A DNA stretch of 64,000 nt, taken from assembly GCA_930367205.1 (NCBI GenBank), contig OV884015.1:76585341-76649340 (forward strand), in the 5' to 3' direction. Under the pieces are notes generated by a model that was not told where the DNA came from, did no database searches, and saw nothing but the letters and a program-made list of their open reading frames with translations. The position numbers were made by a program, and so were the translations under genes. Shown here piece after piece: positions 49,853 through 58,600 of this stretch. The first letter of the stretch is position 1. Each line of letters begins with the position of its first letter. The DNA is from Acanthosoma haemorrhoidale (lineage: Eukaryota; Arthropoda; Insecta; Hemiptera; Acanthosomatidae).

Positions 49853-50921
49853 ATGGCTACAGAAGAGTTAAAAAGGAAGCTTGAAGAGGCGCTGGTTAGG
49901 AATGACGAATTTAAATTAAAAGAGGCCGAGCTTCAACAAAAGATTGAAGAGCTGCGGGCTCAGCAGGGGAGTGAAACGAAACCTGTCATTAAACCGACTC
50001 GGAAGGACCTATCCTTACAGTCATTAGTTAAGCCTTGGGGGGGGCGAGGCCACAGCCAGGCCGGTAGAGGAGTTTTTAGAATACCTGGCGGAAGTTGCGG
50101 ATTGCGGGTCATGGGATGATGTAGACAGAGTACGGATATGCCGGTTAAAGCTACAGGGCCAAGCGGCTACTTTCGTACGAGGGACGGAGGAGCTAAAAGG
50201 GGGGGTGACGTTCGGGGATCTCTGCAAAGCATTAAAAGAGCGATTTGGGGACCCCAACACGTTCGAGTATTATGGAAGGGTGTTGCAAGACATGAGCCAA
50301 CATTCTAAGGAGAAAATACAGGAGTTCGCAGACAGATGCATTGTGGTGGGCGGGAAAATGAGCAGACCGGCCCTGACTTTGGAAGAGAAGGTATGGTGGA
50401 CGGATGAGGTGGACCGAAAGGTATTAGAGACGTTCAAAAGGGGACTGCTGGGGGAAGTAGGCAAACAAGTCCTGTTCGGGCGGCCAAGGACGTTAAAGGA
50501 AGCTGTGCGAATGGCTTTAGAGTTAGAACAAGCTCTGCAAGAGCATCAGGGAGGGAAGCAGGTATATGCGGTACGGGAACCAGAGGCGGATTCAGCCGGA
50601 ATTCAACGAGAAGCGCAAAGCCCGGCGTGTGTATGCGCGGCGTACCGACAACCAAATAACCGAGGAAGAGAAGGCGAGACCCGACCGATATTGGCAGAAA
50701 TACAATGCTATCGTTGTGCCAAAAAGGGGCACATAGCAAGGAATTGTCCTGACCAACGAAGCCTGCCTCCAAAGACTGGACGAAGGCCAGACGGCCCTAG
50801 GGTTTGCTACCGTTGTGGGCAACCAGGACACTACTCGTCCCATTGCAAATCTCCCGCTGTGAAAGAGAGCGACCCAAAAGGCCTAGGTCCTTCCCAAAAA
50901 CCCGGGACGGACCGTTGTTAA
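49853..50921 (+). pseudogene. Retroelement gag (capsid and nucleocapsid), one frameshift
   Basis: Structural protein that would assemble the particle and bind RNA. The first frame (49853-50119) opens MATEELKRKLEEALVRNDEF, a charged coiled-coil-like start. The second frame carries the capsid-like region (LCKALKERFGDPNTFEYYGR) and two CCHC zinc knuckles, CYRCAKKGHIARNC and CYRCGQPGHYSSHC. The frames switch at a run of eight G (50037-50044), most simply a one-base indel or a sequencing error. The second frame is open from that point to TAA 50919-50921. It overlaps the protease frame. Confidence 0.88.
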
Positions 50922-51301
50922 ACAACGAGGGTGGCCAGTGGCTATTGCCGAGTATAACGCGGCAAGGGGGAGACGGGTTGAGTCTGGAAATAGAATTATC
51001 GGGGTGGATACGGCGGTTGCTAGTCGACACGGGAGCCCAGATTTCCGTACTCAAGGAGGCAATACCGGGCGTGAGGATAGCACAATCGGGAGTAAGGGCC
51101 AGAGGGGTGACCGGTCAGTCTCTGCAGATATTGGGCGAACAACGGCTAACGTGCCGGGTAGAGTATCAGAAAATAGAGCATACCTTCACAATCGCTGCCT
51201 TAGATACATCCTTCGATGGGTTGCTAGGGCTAGACTTGATGAAGAAACTAGCGGTACAATTAAATACGAAGACTGGGACAGAGGACGGAAGAAAATACTA
51301 G
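50804..51301 (+). CDS. Retroviral-type aspartic protease, in the -1 frame relative to gag
   Basis: Would cleave the Gag precursor. The active-site motif is LLVDTGAQISVL, followed by a flap region and the conserved GLLGLDLMKKL (the GxD block of retropepsins). The frame overlaps the end of gag, and the protease part begins near 50935. The real product is probably a Gag-Pro fusion made by -1 frameshifting at 50873-50879. It stops at 51299-51301, just where reverse transcriptase would normally follow. Confidence 0.87.
   Translation: MLPLWATRTLLVPLQISRCERERPKRPRSFPKTRDGPLLNNEGGQWLLPSITRQGGDGLSLEIELSGWIRRLLVDTGAQISVLKEAIPGVRIAQSGVRARGVTGQSLQILGEQRLTCRVEYQKIEHTFTIAALDTSFDGLLGLDLMKKLAVQLNTKTGTEDGRKY
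50873..50879 (+). promoter_or_regulatory. Canonical -1 slippery heptamer CCCAAAA
   Basis: In the gag frame it reads C CCA AAA, the X XXY YYZ form. Slipping back one base enters the protease frame, which is open on both sides. It lies about 40 bases before the gag stop. Confidence 0.65.
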
Positions 51302-51338
51302 GACACTAGTACGTCTGGCAGGGGTACTAAGGGAAGAA

Positions 51339-52607
51339 ATGGAAACCACACACCGGCGGCTGTCCTCTCTTGAGACCCAAGTAGACCGGCTTTCCCTTTA
51401 CACTAAACTGTCCTTATCCTTAACGTCCAACCTCCGAAATATGGAAGTTTCGGCTCTGAAAGCAAGGGGTGATCTGAGGGAATTATACTCGGGTTTAGAG
51501 AAAGTAGCATGGGGCGCGGTAAGTCAAGCCCTTTTGTCCCCCCAGTCCTTGAGTGAGATTCTCCAGACGGTGGTTACTGTGTTGCCCGCGGAATTGAGTT
51601 TGTTCACAGGTACCAGCCCGGAAGATGCCCACCGCTTTTACCAGGCGGCGGAAGTACGTGGAGTGGCGACGCCAACTTCTATGCATGTCATTATAGACCT
51701 ACCCTTGACAATGCAGGGACAGACTTTCAAGCTCTACAAGGTGCAGCCGATGCCGGTACGTAGCCTAAACGGGCCACACAAAATTGTGTTAGAAACGTCA
51801 GTGGACAACATCCTTGTGTCGGTAGACAGACAATATTACGCACTATTGCACGAGGGAGACTTGTCACGTTGCCGAAAATCTCAACCATGGGTGTGCCCCG
51901 CGCAGTTCCCCTTGGTGGGACGCAGACGGGCGACTTGCCTGAGCACTCTGTTTTTCGGCGATGAAGAGAACGATAAATCGCTGTGCCGATGGACGGCTTT
52001 ACGGGAACCCCAACTAGCCACCTGGGTTTGGGATGAGAGAGGGGAGAAGTGGTTGTTCAGCATGAATGAGCCAACCAAAGCAACCATACAGTGCAGAAAC
52101 CAGCAACCCCGGGAGATTACACTCGAAGGCGACGGCGAATGGGAAGCGACAGAAGCATGTGCCATCAAGACGGCTGACTATTGGTTGCTGCCTCGGTCCA
52201 GAGGTACGACCCGGGTAAAGCTGACAAAGGAGATACGAACTCTAGATCCCATCGCGCTGCGGCTAAATATGCAAGGAGAACCAACGAGACAAGCCGACCT
52301 GGAAGAAGCTTGGGCAACTCTAGAGAAGCAGGGTGGACTAGGGGAAGGTCAATGGGCGGCTGATGAAGTACGAATCTCCGCCCTAGCCAGTGCCTTGGAG
52401 CGAATCCAAGAAAATCGAGACAGCCGTAGACGTTGGACCTGGATTGCGGCAACGGCTTCAGCGCTCCTAGTACTAAGCGTCTTAGGAGCCTGGCGACTAC
52501 GGAGGTGGATGGCCGGCAGACGGAATGGAGACGCAAGGGCCCTAGAGGAGTTGGCGAAGAGAGCAGTACATCGACCGAGCGGGAGTAAGGAAGACGAGGA
52601 GAAGTGA
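51339..52607 (+). CDS. Envelope-like glycoprotein resembling errantivirus and baculovirus F, lacking its N-terminal part
   Basis: It resembles the fusion subunit of insect retroelement envelopes. In order, there is a heptad-patterned start (THRRLSSLETQVDRLSLYTK), a body with IDLPLTMQGQTFKLYKVQPM, and a cysteine cluster (CRKSQPWVCP, ATCLSTLFF, SLCRW). One transmembrane helix at about residues 368-388 (IAATASALLVLSVLGAW) is followed by a basic tail of about 35 residues. The signal peptide, the receptor-side subunit, the cleavage site and the fusion peptide expected upstream are absent. The frame is open upstream to 51264 and heptad-like residues precede the ATG, so the true boundary is the deletion junction near 51285-51300, not this ATG. 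Confidence 0.75.
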   Translation: METTHRRLSSLETQVDRLSLYTKLSLSLTSNLRNMEVSALKARGDLRELYSGLEKVAWGAVSQALLSPQSLSEILQTVVTVLPAELSLFTGTSPEDAHRFYQAAEVRGVATPTSMHVIIDLPLTMQGQTFKLYKVQPMPVRSLNGPHKIVLETSVDNILVSVDRQYYALLHEGDLSRCRKSQPWVCPAQFPLVGRRRATCLSTLFFGDEENDKSLCRWTALREPQLATWVWDERGEKWLFSMNEPTKATIQCRNQQPREITLEGDGEWEATEACAIKTADYWLLPRSRGTTRVKLTKEIRTLDPIALRLNMQGEPTRQADLEEAWATLEKQGGLGEGQWAADEVRISALASALERIQENRDSRRRWTWIAATASALLVLSVLGAWRLRRWMAGRRNGDARALEELAKRAVHRPSGSKEDEEK

Positions 52608-52693
52608 TGAAAGTGTGATGTGGTCATAGTGTAAAATAAGTGTAGTGTAGGTTAAGTCAAAATAAACGTCGAAGCTCCACGGTGCGACGGGTG

Positions 52694-52721
52694 AAAGAGT
52701 GGCCCCTATGGTCCACTCTTT
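52694..52721 (+). repeat. Hairpin before the 3' LTR
   Basis: AAAGAGTGG faces CCACTCTTT across ten bases, immediately before the purine tract. Confidence 0.6.
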
Positions 52722-52724
52722 TTG

Positions 52725-52738
52725 TAAGGGGGAGGTGG
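52725..52738 (+). promoter_or_regulatory. Polypurine tract
   Basis: AAGGGGGAGGTGG abuts the TGTAAC of the 3' LTR, as expected for the plus-strand primer. Confidence 0.8.
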
Positions 52739-53614
52739 TGTAACAAAACTTGGCATTTAGTATAGACTATCCCGCAACGCTTGGGAGGTATTAGATTACC
52801 GGCGCCGACTGGTGCTTGCACTTCCTTGAAAACTGAGAGGAGAAGATGACAAACACGTGGATTTCACATCGGGATTCTAGGAATAAAATATAACAACCCA
52901 TGCAACTAAAGGGGATTGGAGGAACAGCTCCCCCGCTCTGAGATCGATCACGCCCCTTGACCAATAACAAGAGAGAACTGGCAGAAGGAAATCCCCTCTT
53001 GAGAAGAATTGGAAAAAGGAGGAGGCAGAGTGTGTGGGAAAAGTGGAAGGAAAGGTTGTGTGAGCTAGAGAGTCTGTAGGAGTGAGTGGTGTTAGAAAAT
53101 TGTTAGTGATCCAAAAAGATGAACGATAGACGGATACCGGACTTTATTCGAGGTAACTTTTACAAATTCAATTTGTGGGTGGGACATTAATCACCGTGGA
53201 GCTTAGGACGTTGTGGAGATTTCAATTATTATCCAATTATTAAATTAGTATTCAATTATTATTCTAGTATTCAATTACTATTATATTATTCAATTATTAT
53301 TCTATTATTCAATTATTATTCTATTATTCAATTATTATTATTCGATTATTATTCTATTATTCAATTAGTATTATTTTGTTATAGAAAGTGTTCAAGTAGT
53401 TAATAAAATTAATTAACCAGTAGTTTTGAATAGAAAAGGGGTTTATATGTCTTTCTTATTCGTATCTTTCCCGAAAATTCTCCCGATTATAAATTTGTGC
53501 ATGCTAGCTAATACGTATTCCATAATTCTTTCCTGGTTCCTAACCTTCCGTTCCCTGATTTCTCAACATCCAAAGGTAAATTTTCTATTTCCCGGTAGGC
53601 ACGGGGGCGTTACA
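52739..53614 (+). repeat. 3' LTR
   Basis: 876 bp, same ends as the 5' LTR. Differences seen are CAACGCTTGG for CAACACTTGG, ATTATTATCC for ATTACTATCC, and one missing 19-bp unit in the AT-rich array. Confidence 0.95.
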
Positions 53615-55602
53615 GGTAGCACATAATTTCCTTCAATCCACTGCAGTGTCAATCACCACCTTCACTTTTCCCCTTACTCTAACATCAGTGTACTGCCCTC
53701 CCAATATATCTATTTCCGACTCCCAATTCAGCTCCTTTCTAGACTCCATCGGACATCGTTTCCTTGTGGGGTGGGACTTTAATGCGAAGCACCAACATTG
53801 GGGGTCAAGAGCCACGAATACACGAGGACGTGCTTAGCTGTCTGCACTAACACGGAAACATTGCTCCACTACCAATCCTGACACAGCCATCTATTGGCCA
53901 TCTGATCCCAACCGAAATCCTGATCTCCTTGACTTCTTTTTTTACAATAGTTTAGGAACACTAAACTACTCACTCACGCGCCTTGATGACCTCTCCTCTG
54001 ATCATAGTCCTTTATTATTAACCATTTCCCTAAGACCAATTCACAAACTGCCTCCTCCTTCATTTAGTAGGGGCCCAGTTGACTGGGACCACTTTCGCCA
54101 GCTTCTTACAGAGTCCGTAGACCTCAAATTGTCCCTGAAAACATCCCAAGACCTAGACGATGCAGTGCATTCCTTCACTACTCTGGTCCAGAGGTCGGCT
54201 TGGGAGGCATCGTCACCCAAAAATCCACAATCATAATCGTTTACCTCAGCATCTCAAAGATCTAATCAAATCCAAACGCCGCTCTAGAACAGTGTGGCAA
54301 AGATCCCGGCATCCTGCTGATCGCCGCTCGTATAATCAGTACTGCCAATTGGTAAAGCGGCGATTGGCATCCTTCCGTTCTGATTCTTTTAATTCCTACC
54401 TCTCCTCTCTGTCTACCAGGGATAACTCCTTGTGGAATGTAACCAAGAAAATCCTAAAGTATCAACCTGTTTCACATCCACTCCGTCGTGATGATGGGTC
54501 CTGGGCAGCCTCGGATGGGGATAGGTCGGAGGAATTCGCTCTGCATCTTACCCATACTTTCACACCTCAACTTTCTCATCCCATCAGCCCTTGAAACGAA
54601 ACAGTATTGCACTGCTGCCTTTCTTGACATAGCTCAAGCTTTTGACAGGGTTTGGCACGCAGGTTGGCTCTACAAGCTCAAAAGATATTTACCACAGACC
54701 CTTTTCCTAGTCTTACACTCCTACCTTTCAAACCGCTTCTTCCAAGTCCGCTGTGGTTTAGAATACTCTAACTACTATCCCATAAATGCAGGAGTTCCAC
54801 AGGGCAGTGTCCTGGGCCCCATCCTCTATAACCTATACACTGCTGATGTCCCCTCTACTCCCAATACCTTCTTGGCCACATTTGCAGATGACACTGCGGT
54901 CTTGTCATCTAACCCAGACCCCGACATAGCATCCCATAACCTTCAAAAACACCTTGACGAGATCGAGTATTGGTTAAAGGTAATGAAGCAAAATGCTCCC
55001 ACATTACCTTCACCCTTTGTCGCAAGTCTGGTCCACTAGTTTATTTTAATTCTATTCCTCTCCCTGTATCCGAAACAGTATGGTACTTAGGCTTCCATCT
55101 CGACAAACGACTGACCTGGAACCCACATACGAGACTAAAAAGACAAGAACTAAACAGACGCTTTGGACAACTGTACAGACTACTTCAAAGGACATCTCAT
55201 CTCTCAATAGAAAATAAACTACTAATCTACAAAGTTATACTTAAGCCAATCTGGACATACGGAATAGAGCTATGGGGGACAGCAAAAAAGTCAAACATCA
55301 AGTGTATCCAATCCTTTCAATCAAAAGTCCTGAGAACAATAGTAAATGCCCCCTATTATGTCACCAACAAAACCCTTCATAATGATCTTAATATACCCTA
55401 CATTCTAGAACTCATCCCTTCCAAGTTTATGAAATTCCACAGTAGCCTTTCCAACCACCCTAATCCTGTAGCACAGTCATTGCACTGCGCCACTCATCCC
55501 TATAATCCTCCTCGGAGACTGAAACGGCAGTGGCCTCGTGACCTGCTATAATCGCGTGACAGTGGGAGTCCTGGCAATGGCCAGTTTCTCCAATCATGTC
55601 CT
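53615..55602 (+). mobile_element. Jockey-like LINE, main part right of the LTR insertion
   Basis: Continues the endonuclease cut at 48900 and runs through reverse transcriptase to the end of ORF2 (stop at 55549-55551) and the first 50 bases of the 3' tail. It then diverges from the copy at 45978. Decay is visible as frame changes near 53837 and 54970, and an internal loss near 54595 joins the pre-RT region to the middle of the RT. Confidence 0.88.
53646..55551 (+). pseudogene. LINE ORF2 (endonuclease and reverse transcriptase), broken
   Basis: Endonuclease part (53646-53837) with VYCPPNISIS and GWDFNAKHQHWGS; the usual first GG is GW here. A linker-like basic frame follows (54160-54594, LIKSKRRSRTVWQRSRHP). 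The RT part (about 54590-55000) has AAFLDIAQAFDRVWHAGWLY, GVPQGSVLGPILYNLYTADV and TFADDTAVLSS, with the catalytic aspartates in AFD and FADD present. The C-terminal part (54970-55551) has YLGFHLDKRLTWNPH and KPIWTYGIELWG, ending QWPRDLL. The RT fingers block normally before AFLDI is missing at the 54595 junction. It cannot make an active enzyme. Confidence 0.88.
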
Positions 55603-58600
55603 GAACAATACAATACATTTTTTTTGTGTGCAAATAGGGTGGCAAACTGTTCAATTATATACTATTTCGAAATTCTATTAGACACTGAAGGATTTCGTTT
55701 TCATCTTCTGATTCATTTGTCCAACACTATCATAGCTTTATACCTCTGGCAATGATGTAAAAGACAACGGGATGCAAACAAATGTGAAAATAAAAAAACC
55801 ACCTAGTTTAAACGTTTCATTTATATCTCCAAGACTAAAATGAAAGGAATATCCTGCTTGTGAAGATTTTCTTATATTCACTACAAAAATCTTTTAAGTT
55901 TCTCATAATAGAAGTATTTGATGATTGCTAAATATGGAAATATAAGACAACAGTTGTTGGAATTTGGAAGAATGATACCTGGATTAAGGAATGCAATTCT
56001 TTATCACCCTGATGCAACTCACGTTGCATTGGAGCCTCATTGAAAGTAAAACAAGTAATATAGTGGCATGTCCTTAAAATTTAAAATCTTCAACTCACTA
56101 CAGGAGAAGCAGGGGCAAGTGCCAATAATTTGCATGAGTTTAACCCACTTTTTCCAAACAAGTTTATTCATTTCCCAAGTACAGTACATTGATATTTCTT
56201 GATGAATGTGAGCGCTTTTATTTTCTGTACCTTTATTAAAATTGAACCGCACTATCAGTTCTGCTCTAAGTAAGGCTTCAGTGTCCTTGTCTTGAAAACT
56301 GTTCCACTGGTGATTGAACTGTTAAGGGTGAATTACCATACGGGATTGTTCAAGAGTATGTATAATAATGCATGAATTACTGTTGATGCGTTGGATAGGA
56401 AAATATTCTATTTATATGTTTGCATGGACTGACATATCAGGTTAAGGAAAGCAAAGGTTTCGGCATTATGAGCAGAACCATCTTTGGCAGCACATCAGCT
56501 CAGGCATATCCTTTCTGTATACAGACAAATGTATATACTTTATCCTGTGAACACTAGTACGTATTCGTAAATTTATATGGCCTTTAAAATGTGGGAGGAA
56601 TTATTTAACCGTTATCAAATCCACATTATCACACATTGAACAGATTATGTAACAGTCCTTTGAAAAATACAGTAAGACTCAACATTTCCATTTGTTTCAT
56701 GGATCCAGCCAGAATTCTTCGGGGAATTCATTCTCATGCCCACAATTCTGTTTGTTGGTTATGGATGAATTTTAATCTGTCGCCTTCAAGCGTCAGGAAA
56801 TAATCCACTATCAGTTGTTGGGTTAAATTTTCATCATTAATTGCAAGGTTGAAATCTTTCCCTGGACAGGAATCTTCAAATCATAAGTCTATACGAAATA
56901 TATTCTAGCATATAAATATTTTGGCTAGTTTTCCTTTCTTTGAAATACAACATTCTGGTTCCACCCATGGCCAAATAAGTACAATGCATCCTGTCAAAAA
57001 ATATTTCATCAAACATCTTTTGCTCGAAAAGAATAATTTAAATGCCTTTAAAATATATTTATATACAGTTTGAATTACACCGAGGGAAATTGTTATGTTT
57101 GTATTATTAGAATAATTCAAAAACAAAAATAAATACATTTATTTTAAAATTTACAAGTATTAAATGCGAAATTATCGTAATATTTTTGTTACACATAGCT
57201 AACACATAGTTATATTTTGCCATAAAGTATTCCAATACTTCACATCAATTGATGATTATATTCTGCATTTTACATATAGATCATATACACACATTATGCA
57301 TGAAAGCTAAAAGCTCTTGTTCTTGTTTACAAGTTAAAAAATAGATTCATTTATCATAATAATGTTGGTGGGTGAGCACAAATAGGAATCGATGCAGGGA
57401 TTATTATCTTTGGCATTTTCACAAAATGATCATAATTATGTAGTCTAATTGTAGTTTTGTGTGCTTAATTATTTGTAATGTGATATTGGAGCAAGAAGGG
57501 CATATTCTATTTCTGTAATTCAGCATGAAATATTAATATATTATTAAATCATTTAAATCAAGTAAAATGACTAATGAAAATTCAGAATGTCTTTCTTGCT
57601 TATTACTTACATTTATTTCTACCAATTATTATCTTGGGGCATGGTAAGAATATTATTAATAACTATCAGGATTTCCTATAAGTATTTATCCAAACATCAA
57701 AATGTGGTTTAGTTAAAATTATTTATATTCTCTATGGCAAAGCTGTCAGAAAGTTGGGAAAAACCATGACAACTGTCTTCAACTTTAACCATTAGTATGA
57801 TGTATTACATTAAATATTATGCTAAACCAATATGCATGAATATTTATTAATATTACAAAATATGTATAATTGCCACAGCCAATGATGAAAATATATGCCA
57901 ATACATTATTCCTAAACATTGATTATCTGAGAAAATTATTTAGTCTGGATATATAAGCTGGTATATACATTTATTTCAGAGTAAATATTTTAGTTTTTGT
58001 AATTATTTATATGGACTTGGGTAAAGATATGTTTTCACTGACCAAATTTACAACGATCATAAATAAATTTTTTCTTATATACCTACACGATACAATTTAT
58101 ACATAGACAGCCATTCACACATGAATGACAATTATAGCTAATAAATTTCTAAATAATAATTTATTAAAATCATAAGATTAAATAACACTTAGTCTATAAT
58201 TACAGACTTGAAATTAGTACTAAATGTAGATATAGATAATATAAAATTTAATTTGGTAACAGGAGTTACCTTTTTGTAGTTCAAAACTAGGAACCCTTAT
58301 GTTTATCTCCTATTTTAATTTTTTATTATTGTTATTATTATAGTTATTAGTATGTAATTATTAATTATTGACACATTTTTTTTGTTAACCCGTTAGAAAT
58401 TTTATAACTAATACATATATTATAAGTAATAAACTAAACCATAAATCTAAAAATACTTACACACACTTATGTATATATAGAGGAAAAACATTTTCCTAAG
58501 ATATACTATTTTTTTGGGAGAGAAAAACGTGTTATTTTTGAAGATTCTTTGAATTTTTTTTATACCTACTATATAGTTTTCAGACCTGCAACTATATAAC

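Larger units (their letters stand above)
48901..53614 (+). mobile_element. Gypsy-type LTR retroelement: gag, protease, envelope, but no reverse transcriptase or integrase
   Basis: 4714 bp. LTRs 48901-49795 (895 bp) and 52739-53614 (876 bp) differ by two substitutions and one 19-bp repeat unit, so insertion was recent. The target duplication GGTAG lies at 48896-48900 and 53615-53619. The LTRs start TGTAAC and end GTTACA. A primer-site-like TGG follows the 5' LTR, and a purine tract precedes the 3' LTR. The internal order is gag (49853-50921, one frameshift), protease (50804-51301) and F-like envelope (about 51297-52607). Between protease and envelope, where pol would span about 3 kb, there are under 40 bases. 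The interior is much richer in G+C than the host sequence. It is non-autonomous and would need enzymes from a relative. Confidence 0.93.

Noticed and set aside
50938..51309. 123-codon frame overlapping the protease
   Set aside because: An alternative reading of the protease region. DTGA and GLLGLD are in the frame of 50804-51301.
52165..52536. Minus-strand 123-codon frame in the envelope region
   Set aside because: Antisense shadow of a GC-rich coding sequence, with no domain.
48901..53614. Considered as an intact endogenous retrovirus
   Set aside because: Polymerase and integrase are absent, gag is frameshifted and the envelope lacks its N-terminal part, so it cannot be autonomous.
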